A stretch of DNA of 64,000 nucleotides from Siphonodentalium dalli (GCA_032622095.1 CP136067.1:40465549-40529548), one strand, 5' to 3'; shown: positions 46,871-58,850, counted from the first letter of the stretch. Notes: generated by a model from the letters alone, not told the origin. Numbers and translations are program-made.

Positions 46871-47591
46871 TAGGCCAAAGAAAAAAGATACTATGTTTCC
46901 GTACATCGACCGACCCTAAAAATAACCCGCCGACCCTAAACTTTTTATTGATATTTTGAGAAAAAGTCAAAATTTTCGCAATTTTAATTTCCTGAGAGTG
47001 GATCTCCTGCCTGCTTTATGTCTTGTTTGGGACTTATGGAACACTATCAACAGACATGGTGGGTGTGTATCTGTATATATACATGTAAAGAGGTTATCAC
47101 TGCAATGTGCATATATTAGGGGTATACATGTACTAGTAGCTACTGTTTCCAAAAACCAGGCATGCTCGGTGGGTGTACTGGCTACCCCCAGACAATGGGA
47201 TGTAATCGTCACAATACATGTACGGTATAATGGCGGTATTATTGGTAAAATTCTTATAAAAAGTTAGTGACATCAATTTTGTACCAAGTTTATAGCCAAA
47301 TTTATGAAAATGTGGTATTAGATATAATAAAAAACATACGTAAGCATGAAGTAAGTTTGATTTTTTATCAATCTTAATGTATATTTCCACTGTGTTGATC
47401 AAGTAATACTTTCCCCATGGCACGGGTTGGCATTTTATGTCACTTTGGTCGAGGTAGTTCAATATTTCTGCAGCTGGATAAAAAATATCAAAATAAAATA
47501 AAATAAAAAAAATTCCCTACCTACCTACTAGTACCCTAATTTTTTTTAACGGAAAGTGGCGGAAACATACAATCTTTTTTCTTTGGCCTTT
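46871..47591. mobile_element. TIR element beginning AGGCCAAAGAAAAAAGAT
   Basis: AGGCCAAAGAAAAAAGAT and TATGTTTCCG at the left are repeated inversely at the right end (CGGAAACATA, ATCTTTTTTCTTTGGCCT). The interior has CGACCGACCCTAA-type motifs near the left and a short plus frame at 46956-47267 without family motifs. The TSD is ambiguous (TT or TTA-like). Superfamily unknown, possibly Harbinger-like. Confidence 0.65.
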
Positions 47592-47628
47592 AGCATGGTA
47601 ATTCGTGAAAATAAATGTCAATGCAACT

Positions 47629-48567
47629 TACTCTCAGGCTCCAAATAAAAGTGCAGGCCCAAATAATAGTGCGGGGGGGGGGGAAATTCCATTGAAAGTT
47701 AATAAAAGTACAGACCCAAATAATAGTGTAGGGGGAACTCTGAGCAAAACATCAACTGTGGTTAACCAAATAATTTTTATAGCAGGTTCAGGTATACGAG
47801 TCAACATGTAGTACAGGTACATGTATGTATCATGTGGTGTTTTTTTGGTTTGCCACATACTTGAATATGTACTCTTGAGTGCCTAATGTACGATTATTAA
47901 AATCGAGGTAAAATTCCCACCTGTACGATCGTTATTTGGTCCTGTACGTTTATTAAATTAACCAAAAGAAATAATTCACCAATCTTAAATTGTGTTATTC
48001 ATATAAGAAATGAACGGCGGTTTCAATGCGGTCATGGGGTTTTGACCGCGAGAAAAAATCAGCAAACTTCGGGGTTCATGCAGAGTTTGCTGATTTTTTT
48101 AACGCGGTCAAAACCCATGACCACGTTGAATCCGCCGTTTATTATTTATAGTTATATACTTAAATTCATTATGAACTAGGATTGTATGTCTTTCCCATTA
48201 TTTATTCATCTATTTAAACAAACGCATGGAGTTCAGTTCAGACAGTTCGAATCCTTGTTTTTTGGAAAACCAAACATTTTGAGAATCCGTTCATGGAGAA
48301 CGGAAGAAACGCAATTTCACAGTAAAGTATAAACATATGACAAAATGTCTTGTTTAGCTAGTAACTAATGTAGACGTGTTGATCATTTTTACATCTGAAT
48401 CATATAGAAATCTTGAATTTGTGCTGATTTAAATTTTCATAGCTTCAAAATATTAATAAACGTGCAGACCCAAATAAGCACTGTGCAAGGGGGGGGGGGA
48501 TTTTCCAAGAAAAATAATAAACGTGGATGCAGCTGGTGCATGCATATTTATTTGGAGCCCAAGAGTA
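47629..48567. mobile_element. Inverted-repeat element with AATAAACGTGCAGACC motifs
   Basis: TTACTCTCAGGCTCCAAATAA at left is mirrored by TTATTTGGAGCCCAAGAGTAA at right. Just inside each end lies a G-run preceded by variants of GCAGACCCAAATAA. Related CGTTTATT and CTGTACG blocks occur at 47888-47960. The central hairpin at 48014-48138 lies within it. No TSD was fixed. Confidence 0.55.
48014..48138. repeat. Hairpin, ~56-bp arms
   Basis: ACGGCGGTTTCAATGCGGTC, ATGGGGTTTTGACCGCG and AAATCAGCAAACT pair with the inverse strand of the right arm with about six mismatches. The loop is about 14 bases. GC-rich arm ends contrast with the AT-rich surroundings. Confidence 0.85.
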
Positions 48568-49678
48568 AAGAGGTGGAGGTGAATGTTACATGTAAGTTGT
48601 TATTAACGAAATGGAACGATGCCTTTAATAGGTTCCACCAGCAATAAGTCGCGACTTCTTTATATTGGCCTGACAGATTGGTTTTTGTTGGCGTCATGCC
48701 TGTCGACCATTATGATGGCCACATATGTTGTCATATAACAGCGATTTACGATCTGTCTTGTTGGCTCATAATATAAATTAAGAAAGTGGCCTTGTGTTCG
48801 TTCCTTGCGTAAAAAAATATTTTTTAGTACAAACGTCCTCATTGATTGTGTCCCTCGACTCCTTGTGTAATTGGTCAAGTAACTTACATGTACCGGTATG
48901 TACATGTACAGACCACTCACAAATTTCTTAGAAAAGCGACCACATGTTCGAATCTACTTTGCAATTTTGGAGCAACGCATTTGTAAATGCGTTCATATTT
49001 TAACACATTTACCTTGATTTATTCACAAACAAATGTCTTGATGCAGGCCTTAAAATCCATCAGATTTTTGGCAATAATCAAAATGTTAGTGTTTCACTTT
49101 CTACAGGGAATCAAGACTTTTTACTAGAATCAAAATGAGAATCATGATTCTCAGATTCTGATTATAAAACAATTAATGTCAACAGTGTTTATTTATGTTT
49201 ATTCCATTTTGAATGGAAAACTACATCATGAATGTCCGATTCCGAACATATACATGTACACCAGGAGTGGGAAAATAACACAGAATTATTCAGATGTGAA
49301 TTTAAATTAAACAAAATTATAACTAAAATTGCAAAATACACTATCGTATCGTTATTTGGGTGTTCATACTAGTATACTTTTTCGGCGCAATGATCGGTAA
49401 TTTCAATGCGACTGCGATTATTCCCAATGCAGTGCATTTAATTTAAATGCTGTCATTAAGGCATTTACAAAGTGGCGTGACACAATGCACCCTCAATGCA
49501 TTTTAAATGCAACAACCGCATTTCATTGATCCACGTTGTAAAGGACATTTATTTTTAGAATACATGTATGTACGTGTATATAACCACAAGAATAAAGAAC
49601 AAATCAACTGTTTTTATTACTTTGTAAACCTCTGATGTTTCCCATACAGTATACATTTGTATATTATAAACCATGTTA
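48568..49678. other. Intron sequence, nothing recognised
   Basis: No coding or repeat structure could be supported, apart from AATGCAGTGCATTTAA-like short palindromes near 49425-49520. Confidence 0.4.
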
Positions 49679-49895
49679 CAGTAATTCTAGAGCTAATTAA
49701 TCGACTCCTTAACTACAGCAGAATTATGGGTAACTTTTCAGGATTTAGTCCGAAATATGGCTTGTTGCCATTCATCGGAAAGCTCTCACCGAGAGCTTTC
49801 CGATGAATGGCATCAACCCATATTTCCGACTAAATCCTGAAAAGTTACCCATAATTCTGCTGTAGTTAAGGAGTCGATTAATTAGAGCATTACTG
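49679..49895. mobile_element. Tc1/mariner-type palindromic MITE, copy 1
   Basis: This 217-bp element is an almost perfect palindrome with ~105-bp arms. The ends are CAGTAAT..TAATTAATCGACTCC, flanked by TA on both sides (49677-49678 and 49896-49897). TA targets and CAGT ends are typical of Tc1/mariner. High arm identity suggests recent activity or gene-conversion-like maintenance. Confidence 0.88.
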
Positions 49896-51385
49896 TATAT
49901 CCTCTATAACTGTTTATTCAACATCACGTGCTGCAATCCATAAATGCGGTTCAGATTTCGATGTCCGGTTCAACATTATTATCATATGGTTTGATAGCAG
50001 AAATACTCAGTTTGGAATGTTATACCATACAAGTTTTACGAGTTGCTCTTGCTCAAGAATGGATAAATTTATAAACCTGATTTTTGGCGCATTAGTTAGA
50101 ATTATATTTTTGCACAAGAACACACCACAAATATCGAACTGGACATCAAAAGCAGAACCGGATTGTATCGATTGCATAAACATAAGAAGTTGGTCACTGA
50201 CCGACAATTGCTATTCTCTGGTGTGGTTTATAGGACTACCGTATGCAATGCCGACTTAAAAATAAAAATTCACATAAACATCGCATGAAGCGGTCTATCC
50301 ACAAACTCAGGTATTCGGTAATTCCAAATGTATGAACTATCACCATGATATCCCGGTATATCATTGTCAGGACTGTTTGTACAAAAGGTTGTTATTCTAC
50401 TATGCATAATTTTGCTATATCATTGTACTCGGACTGTATTGCAATGTAATATATCAGTACATGTACCGGTATACTGGGTGCACATTATATACATGTAGGC
50501 CTACTTTCACTTTAGTACATGTATGTGTCATAAAAGACTCATGTTGTTAAATTGAAAAAAAACATGTGTGAAAACAGAGAGAATACATGTACATGTGCCG
50601 GTACTATATACCTCTTTGTGTGCTGTACTACCGGTACTATTCATGTACATGTACTACACTACAATAAGAGAAATTTTAATTGATTCTGCTGCCCTTGTGC
50701 CACAGGCCTCAAACACGCCAAACAAGTATCTGTAGCCAGGCCCACCAGTACCAGGCTACTAGTAAATGAAGTACTGAAAGTGTCACATCATTAATCGAGC
50801 CCAATCTTAGTTATACTAGTCTCTTGTGTAGTTTGGGTTGCTATTAATAAGATATTTAATGAATGTATGGTAGCATTCTTACCTGGATCAACATATGCCA
50901 TGCACAACGCTGGTCATCATATCATCACCGCTGTTGGCAGTAAACCGCTCATCGGGCTATAACAGTTAGAGTTTTCCATACCAGGGCTAATCTAATCAGT
51001 TAAAATTAGTCATTTTAGAGGGAATACCAACCAGTGGAAGACGTACAAAAAGTCATGTATATTCAGATATCAGTTTTCGAGAAAAAACCCATCTTAGTCG
51101 AGCGGACTTAGAATATCGGGGTAAACTTAAATTTCATTCAGCAACACTTTCACAGCAGAATATAAAAATAGTACATTATAATCACTTACAGTACATGTAC
51201 ATGTAGCCCAAGTGCAGTGCTAGCCTATATTATATACTACCAAAACTTTTGGTCAGTTTCTCGATGACTGACACTTGTAAACGCTTGAACGGGTATATAG
51301 TACATGTACATGTACATGTGTACCGTATGTGAATTAAAGATCTTATTAGTGACACAACAGGAGGCTAGACATACATTTGTAACTA
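49896..51385. other. Intron with ACATGTAC islands
   Basis: Short self-complementary runs of ACATGTACATGTAC and CCGGTACTA-like motifs cluster at 50455-50660 and 51190-51325. Such islands are frequent in molluscan and some other marine invertebrate genomes (general knowledge). No gene is seen. The plus frame at 50017-50259 is discussed among the rejected items. Confidence 0.6.
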
Positions 51386-51550
51386 CAGTAATGCTCTAAT
51401 TAATCGACTCCTTAACCACAGCAGAATTACGGGTATTAAACTCGGGGAGAGCTTTCCGATGAATGGCAACAAGCCATATATCCGACTAAATCCTGAAAGT
51501 TACACATAATTCTGCTGTGGTTAAGGGGTCGATTTCTTAGGGCACTACTG
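51386..51550. mobile_element. Tc1/mariner-type palindromic MITE, copy 2
   Basis: This is a 165-bp relative of 49679-49895, with CAGTAATGCTCTAATTAATC ends, ACAGCAGAATTA and GAGAGCTTTCCGATGAATGG, flanked by TA at 51384-51385 and 51551-51552. An internal deletion removes about 50 bases of the left arm. A third, decayed end lies at about 52312-52375. Confidence 0.85.
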
Positions 51551-51970
51551 TATCTGTTTTAGTGCACATCAAATGTATTTGTTGTCTTTCCTCTTGTAAT
51601 TTGTCTTTGGTTGTGTTCGCCATTTCGATGGACAACTACATGTACTGACATCAAATGACTGAAATGAGTCAAAATTTAGCAGTGCAGCCAATTATATAGA
51701 TAAACAGAATTAAATAGCATCCAAATTCCAAATGAGCATAAATGATAAAACAAACTTTATTGAGCACTCTTTTAATACTAGTAATTACAGCTACAATGAA
51801 AGCACCTAATAAAAATTCTAAGTTTGGTAAAACTATCTGTATACAAAGTTTATCTGGCCGTGATGAATAAAACATATAAATGGGATCATATACATGTATG
51901 TTAGATATCATTACATGATTATTTGAAAACACATATCCGTATGGAAAACAAACTATTTTACCACTGGCCA

Positions 51971-52090
51971 AGTGGTCCTGCTAATATGCTATGATGCTGG
52001 TGGTCCTGCTGAATTGCTATGATGCGGGTAGTGCAATTCATAGCAATTAAGCAGGACCCAACCGCATCATAGCACATTAGCAGGAACACT
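51971..52090. repeat. Hairpin whose arms contain a 40-bp direct repeat
   Basis: TGGTCCTGCTAATATGCTAT and GATGCTGG recur as GGTCCTGCTGAATTGCTATGATGCGGG within the left arm. The right arm is the inverse complement of both. Arms are about 54 bp with a ~11-base loop. Confidence 0.8.
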
Positions 52091-52696
52091 TGAACAGGGT
52101 ATATTTACAGTGTCAAATCGAATGGGCATCTTTTAACAATATTTTTGAACAATTTCCTAGAAGTGTTCGAAAATTGAGAACTGAATTTATATTTTTTTTT
52201 ATGAGGTTTCGATTGAAAAATTTCTAACTTAGCTCATCAGGATTAACATTGTCGCACAGCTATATTCTCTTTCCCAACAAAGTCTATAGAACATACATGT
52301 AAAATTACAGCTATGCTTTAATTAATCAACTCGCCTTATATTACTCGGGTATTACTGCAGTATTCAGGCGTGTTCATGCGATCAACCGCAGTCAGTTATA
52401 CCGCCGCAGAATGTGGTCCACCTCACATTTGCAGTTAGGCTGTATTTTTCATGCGATGTTTATATGAATTTTGTTTTAAAGTTGACATTGTAATCACACC
52501 AGAATTTTTTTTTCATTGTTTCAAAATGTCTAGATATAATTCAGAATTTTTGTGGTAAAAACAATTAACTTGGTTATCACAGTTAACACATATTACTGTG
52601 GTAAGATTACCAGCGGATACCGCATGTCAACAGGGACTGCATGCTCTAATTAATTATCAGGTTTAACATGTTTATACTGGATACAGTTCATTTTAA

Positions 52697-53631
52697 AGGT
52701 ACTCAATCCGGTTTGATGATACCCATATAATCAGATTCCAACATCATACATTTGTATTTAGAAAGGCTGCTTCAGTTACGTTATCAGAATTGATTAATTG
52801 CCCTAAAATAATGCTAACCACTGTCAACTAAAGTATACAATTGCCTGACATATGTTATTTATCAACATGTTGTTCTACAAAATTTGGCCTTATTATCAAC
52901 AGAAAGCCTCTTGATTTTAGAGTTATCCATCTTCATCTGAAATTTGGTCCGAGACCGTGGGCCACTATTAATTCTTGATCGTGAAAAATAGTATATTTCA
53001 AAAATTGATATCTAATAACTCTGAGCTTTGATAGGTGGTGGGTTCCTCGACTCGTACCAAATATCTTTTACCCCCCAAGTCCAAATAAAGAGTAATGTGC
53101 GAGCATTAATTCAGGGGGCCCTTAATCAGATTATGCATCTTTAAATTCAAATACAGTTTAAAGATGCATAATCCGATTAAGTGCCCCTCATTTGCTATTT
53201 ACATATACATGTATATGGAATCGGGGGGGGGGGGTAAAAATATTTTAATCAAGTCGAGGGACCCACCTACATGTATCAAAGCTCAGAGTTATTAGATATC
53301 AATTTTTGAAATTTTAATATTTATCACCATCGATACTTAATAGTGGCCCAGAAAAATTTGACGAGCCGACGGTCTCAGACCAAATTGCGGATGAAGATGG
53401 ATAACTCTAAAATGAAGAGGCTTTGTGTTGATAATAAGGTCAAACTTCGTCGAACAGCATGTTGATAAATATAACGTATCAGGCGATTTTATACTATACA
53501 TGTAGTTGACAGTGGTTAGCATTATTTTGGGGCAATTAATCGATTCTGATATTACTGAAGCAGCATTTCTAAAAAAAATGTTGTTGTTGGAATCTAATTA
53601 TATGGGGACCATCGAATCTGATTGAGCACCT
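52697..53631. mobile_element. Large palindromic TTAA-type element
   Basis: The ends are AGGTACTCAATC and, inverted, AGGTGCTCAATC, flanked by TTAA at 52693-52696 and 53632-53635. Arms of about 450 bp pair along their whole length, for example GATTAATTGCCC.AAAATAAT, ACCACTGTCAACTA, TTAGAGTTATCCATCTTCAT and AATAACTCTGAGCTTTGATA. TTAA targets fit piggyBac or Kolobok. The arms differ at about 10-15% of sites and no ORF survives. Confidence 0.88.
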
Positions 53632-53665
53632 TTAATAGTTAGCTATATGAGTTATATACACATAA

Positions 53666-54062
53666 GGCGACACCAATTTTTAAGTCCGGTTTACGAACAC
53701 CTCCTACAACTTTTTTTCCATTTCATGAAATTTTGTTTTACTTGTTTGTCCCAATTTTTTTTACACGCGTACTGATTTTGATGTGCTGTCGCATCCGGTT
53801 CTGCTTATGATCATTTGCAGATCCATATTTTCATGTATTTCATGACAAGAAATGTCTTGTTTGGTTCAGAATTTCATTCGAAAAGTTTTTTTCTCACAAT
53901 TTTTGTAAAATTTATGTAAAATTTCAAGATTTACTTGATATAAATTGGGGGGGGGGGGGGACAATTTTTTTTATTTTTATTTTTTTCCCCTCCTGCATCT
54001 ACTTTTTTTCTCCCCACATCAGCCCACATGTTCGTAAACCAGACTTAAAAATTGGTGTCGCC
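53666..54062 (-). mobile_element. Harbinger-like MITE, copy 2 (inverted relative to copy 1)
   Basis: The ends are GGCGACACCAATTTTTAAG, flanked by TAA on both sides (53663-53665 and 54063-54065). The interior matches 46309-46686 in reverse orientation, including GTGCTGTCGCATCCGGTTCT and CTCCTGCATCTACTTTTT. A 12-base G run occupies the C-run position. It starts 34 bases after the TTAA element ends. Confidence 0.88.
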
Positions 54063-54091
54063 TAATAGACATTTAAACTTTGAAAATTGTA

Positions 54092-54330
54092 GGTTTCCGG
54101 ATGATAACTTCAGTTTGTGTGATCATATCTGAACCAAATGTGGTATGTAAGTTTATCAGACCAAAATACAGGTCAAGTTCGAATATAGGTGTGCTCCGCT
54201 CATTTTTGCGAGAGTTATGGCCCTTTTTCGACTTAGAATCGTGTTAATTTCTGGTTTCCGCATCATAATTTTAGTTTGTGTGATCAAATCTGAATCAAAT
54301 TTGGTATGATAGTTTATTATCCACCATTTC
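54092..54330 (+). repeat. 161-bp repeat, 1.5 copies, with GAGTTATGGCCC core
   Basis: GGTTTCCGGATGATAACTTC at 54092 recurs as GGTTTCCGCATCATAATTTT at 54253, followed by AGTTTGTGTGATCA.ATCTGA in both. The first copy has GCGAGAGTTATGGCCCTTTT, a motif I recall as common in bivalve satellite-like repeats (from memory, unchecked). Confidence 0.75.
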
Positions 54331-55652
54331 ATGGGACACTGGTTGGATTGTTCTGAAATGTAGTATCGGATTTAGGGGACCTTGATATATTTTTCAGACA
54401 AGCTGATGCCCCAAAGAAGCCACCTTTTCTCACATTTGCTGAAATAGTATCCAAAACATCAACATATCAAGAGCCATTAGACTGAATTAGATAAAAATAT
54501 ATCACTTGGGTCTGTTTAAGCTGGAAAATACTCAAAATTTGTATAATTTTCTGCTATTATATCTTCATACTAGCCTTTTTGCTGAATCGTGAATGCCGGT
54601 TATATTGCCGTGTGAAATCCTAGTACCAGATAACATTGGGTATGTACATGTATATAGCATACCACCTGAAAATGGCTTGAATATCACATACCAAAGCGGG
54701 GTGGGGGTGTGTGTGACACCCTCCTTGATCATAGTCTGTATTCTACAGGGTATGTTAACTGTTTCGAGTTGGTGCAATTAATGTGATTGTTTAATCTCTA
54801 CCATCTGAAATCTATTTATAGCATATTTTGCTATCTGATCAATATTGCTACTTAGTACTGATATAAAACAGGATAAAGATGGTGTGTCTCTTTCCCGAAT
54901 GTTCTGTTTACATGTACATTTGGGGGTTTATGAGTCAAATAATATCAGACAACATGTCCTTCTAACACTAAGAAATAATATGTTCTTATGAACCAGGACA
55001 AAATATGACTATTTCTGGAGCATTACAGCACATTATTACAAATCTATATTTGTAAGCAGTAAGATAATGACGGGAAACATGTCCTCAGACTAAGAAATAA
55101 TTTTTTGGTGTGTATTTCACACCACAGCTCATGTGTATACTCACATTAGTTTATGTCATTCAAAGGGAGAAACCCATTTAGAAAGTTTAAATGAGACAAA
55201 ACTACCTCACTGTAGATGTAGTTGCAAGGTACAACATGTACATGTATTCTGGTAAATGACATTGGAACTAAAATAATGATTTTTGTGTCCACCGGTATGT
55301 CATGTACCGGTACTAGTATACATTGCAACTACATGTACATGTAACTGCCTAACATACCATATACATGTATGAAGAGGGACTTTGCAAGTGTTTTTTAATC
55401 AAAATTTTAACCCAACTCTTGTTGTCAGTAAGTTTTAACCCATGCAGTTTAATGAGTTTATATATTTATATATTACATGTGTTTCTATACATGTATTTTA
55501 TCTTTAGTTAGTTTGTTGTCCTTGAATAAACTTGTATTGCTGCACAATCAGTTTCCTTAATGTTCTATTATACTAAAACAACTCCATTGATAACAATACC
55601 CCTGCATCCCATCAAAATCTACTTCATTGCCATCCTCATCATTTCACTTTGG
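54331..55652. other. Intron sequence, nothing recognised
   Basis: Contains scattered ACATGTAC motifs (near 54650, 55235, 55330) but no repeat array, element ends or exon that can be supported. Confidence 0.4.
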
Positions 55653-56505
55653 TATCCCCACCCAGGTGTACCTTGGTGTTATTCACCCAGGTGTTCCTTG
55701 GTGTTTCCTACCCATGTGTACCTTGGTGTTTTCTTACCCAGGTGTAACTTGGTGTTTTCTTACCCAGGTGTACCTTGGTGTTTTCTTACCCAGGTGTACC
55801 TTGGTGTTTTCCTGCCCAGGTGTACCTTGGTGTTTCCTTACCTGGGTGTACCTTGGGGTTTTCTAACCCAGGTGCATCTCAATGGGAAATCCATCTGGGT
55901 AAGAAAACACCAAGGTACACCGGCGTAAAAAAAACACCAAGGTATACCTGGGTTGGAAACATCAAGGTACACCTGGGTGGGGAACACCCAGGTAGGAAAC
56001 ACCAGGGTACACCTGGGTGAATAACACCAAGGTACACCTGGGTCGGAAACACCCAGGTAGGAAACACCAGGGTACACCTGGGTGAATAACACCAAGGTAC
56101 ACCTGGGTGGGAAACACCCAGGTAGGAAACACCAGGGTACACCTGGGTGAATAACACCAAGGTAACCTGGATGGGAAACACCCAGGTAGGAAACACCAGG
56201 GTACACCTGGGTAAATAACACCATGGTACACCTGGGTGGGGAAACACCCAGGTAGGAAACACCAGGGTAGACCTGGGTGGGAAACACCCAGGTAGGGTAC
56301 ACCTGGGTGTGGTCACCTGGGTAATTACACCCAGGTTTACCCATACCAGGGTTTTTATCCAGTTTCAGGTGGGTAAATCATGGTAAAACCCAGGTTTCGC
56401 GGGGTCTTGATGGTTGGTGGATGTCTTGGTAGATAGATTTTTACCTGGGTTTCGGCCCAAAAAACATGGGTGGATTTACCCAGGTACATTTTTATATGGG
56501 TAACC
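55653..56505. repeat. Inverted minisatellite arms of CCAGGTGTACCTTGGTGT
   Basis: From 55660 to 55875 a 26-27-bp unit (CCAGGTGTACCTTGGTGTT plus TTCTTAC) repeats about 8 times. From 55895 to about 56340 the inverse complement repeats, with a higher-order ~66-bp unit containing AACACCAAGGTACACCTGGG and GAAACACCCAGGTAGG. The right end, to 56505, carries GGTAAATC and ACCTGGGT motifs and the end shared with 42155. Frames on both strands are repeat artefacts. Confidence 0.88.
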
Positions 56506-56810
56506 CCACCAATACAGGATTTCACGAGAAAATTACCGTGACGTATGTGTGATATACACATCACAATTTTAATACGCTGCATAATTATGATGACGAGTCC
56601 AGCAACGCGGTGACGTAGGTATATTTTAGTTCATGTGTTTGTTCATAATCTCAAGCATACGGACCATACACAATACCCTCTTTGCAAGCATTACCACAAA
56701 TGGCGAATTTAAATACCACAATGATATGTATAACTATTTACAAGTATATAGTTTGGATCCCAATATAATATTATCAAACTTTCAGGAAATGGTTACGTGC
56801 GTTGACTTAC

Positions 56811-57269
56811 CTGCCACACCCAGTTATGTTCTGTTTGCGATCTGACTACGAGCAAATGTCCTCCTTCGCTCTTGCAGATGGCTTGGGCCGTAGACCAAGT
56901 AGCAGGAGCCTCGCATTCGATCCGATACCATCCGACAATTGTCGCACTGTAAGTGTATCTACTCCTCCCAAGCAGTCGGTAATGTCGGTCCCCATTCAAG
57001 CTCACCCCACAATAATTTGTGGTTGGTATGTAGCCTCGCAGCGTACAGTGTTTATTTTGCTGCACGAACGAACAAGAGACACATCTGGTATCTGCTAGAC
57101 AGGCCACGGAACACGCCAACTTCGACCGGACTGAAAACTGTCCAACGGAAAAATCGCCACATGATTTCCCAGCCAAATCTGGAATTTCTTCCAGCTTATT
57201 CTCTTGAATACATGAATTGAAAGCGAGATATGAAATCACCACGAAGAGAGATATCACGAGTTTCGTCAT
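56811..57269 (-). CDS. Secreted PAN/C-type lectin protein, exon 1
   Basis: The chosen ATG (57267-57269, G at -3) gives a signal peptide with hydrophobic core LVISLFVVISYLAF. Two further in-frame ATGs upstream (57410 and 57329) would bury that signal, so they are less likely. Residues about 30-110 form a cysteine-rich PAN/apple-like module (KSCGDF, KLACSVACLADTRCVSC, HCTLRGY, YCGVSL). Residues 113-153 begin a C-type lectin domain: GWYRIEC, ATWSTAQAICKSEGGHLL, EHNWVWQ. The exon then ends at CAG|GTAAGT (donor at 56810), phase 0, in the middle of the domain. The rest is the exon at 27668-27892. The product is probably secreted and could act in recognition or adhesion, as PAN and CTLD proteins often do; the ligand is unknown. 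No other exon is needed between them. Confidence 0.88.
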
Positions 57270-58850
57270 CACTGCAGTAATCAGCCAATACTCGTAGAAT
57301 GTATACGACAGGTATGTGGACAACACCATCGACCACTTCGCTGGAACTGACAAAGATTCTGTTCGGTTCGTGGAGGTATATTTGTTTACTGTTTTTGGTT
57401 CAGTCGCCAAGGGAGCGAACGGGCTTCGACTTGAGCGATGTAACTAAACGCTATACGATTAAAATGTATTTACCAAATCACCTGCATGGAAATGAAGCAC
57501 ATAGTTATAAAGCATCAAATGCCATAACAGTTATCATCAAATGGACAACAATAGTTCGATACACTGTTAGAAAATAATGTCGGTTCGCCGGTTTCGGGCC
57601 GTCACAATCGACGGTTCCATACCGTTTCATCAGTTTGAGGTCCCATACCTTTATTTTATGTGCCCATGAAAATTGTCTAAATTAAATATTTTCGTGATTC
57701 AAAGTCAAAATTCAATAGTATATTTATCGGCGACCATATTATATACGGCAATGACTCAATACAGTATGACTGGATCTTACTCTGTTGATATTTAATATGT
57801 ATTATTAACCAGGCATTCACTATGTGTTATTCAGGTCCGTACGTAAAATATTGTGTACGTTATTCTCATCCGGGGTTAAGTTCCCGCTTTAGCATCTCAC
57901 CTCATTTATTCGCCATTTTAATATATCGTTTGCAAAATTACTATTGTTTGATGGGAAACTGTACCTTTTCAATTGTGGACAGTTGTTAAGACGGTCTGAT
58001 TTTGGTTCCTGTGATAACCGGACAAGTTTCAGTTCTGCGAAAAGCGGCTTAATCATTGACAATTTCCACTAAATTCGAGAGAAAAGATTCATGGCATGAT
58101 CCAGGCCAGGGTCCGACGGCTGTAACATGACTTCATTCGACTCAGCGCTTATGTTGAAATTGACAGTGTTGTGTCTAAGTATCAAAACACTGGCGCATTT
58201 ACTGACACAAGATGATAGAGCTACAATTAGCACGAGCTAGGATGTCATCCAATAGTGACAATAATAACAACAACGAGCAGCTATTACTATTGGAATGTTG
58301 ACAATCCAGTTGACAGTGTTCTGAATCTGATTGTTTCAAAGCACATGAATGTAAATTTACAATAGAGGATATACATGTACATGTACTGTACGCACCAGTG
58401 TAATTCACAAGAGCTTCAATGGCAACAACAACACCGTAAACAATGAACTGAGGCCGCACAGTGACGGATGATCACATATCTACAATTGCAACTTTACAAT
58501 TACACTGACCAATTCATCCCGTGTTCATCAATTTTCATTGAAACGTGTGGATATGAGACATTGTCATCATTCGCCATGTTATCGTCAAGTTATTACGACA
58601 ATTTACCGGGAGTACACTATTGGTTGGATGTTCTTATCAAACTATCTTTGGCTGACTCACTGATATTGATACTAAGTGTCGTGATACCAGTATAGGCCTA
58701 CAGTTTGATGCATCATGCTTTAAAATTTCATGGAAAATGTGCGACTACAGGAGAACATTGTCGCCAAGTCATCGCGCACAGTTATTACATGTATGGGATA
58801 TGCTGTTGTCGTGAAGGTTCCAATCCAATCTAGGTGTTATTGATATAATA
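57270..58850. other. Upstream region of the lectin gene, no promoter assigned
   Basis: A TATAAC-like motif on the minus strand at about 57504-57511 lies ~240 bases above the chosen start and is a weak core-promoter candidate. Nothing else is supported. The plus frame at 58468-58695 is treated as rejected. Confidence 0.3.

Noticed and set aside
50017-50259. Plus-strand frame with W...EPD.C....W....C spacing, slightly reminiscent of a C-type lectin tail
   Set aside because: It is on the opposite strand to the lectin gene, lacks the closing cysteine and other CTLD strands, and has no splice context. The lectin exons already complete each other.
55560-56344. Cys/Trp-rich repetitive frames up to 168 residues on both strands
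   Set aside because: They are translations of the CCAGGTGTACC minisatellite arms and appear on both strands because the arms are inverted.
58199-58695. Hydrophobic frames on both strands, one with LSLAD resembling a GPCR second helix
   Set aside because: Only one short helix-like match per strand, without the neighbouring helices, DRY or NPxxY motifs; the two frames are on opposite strands.
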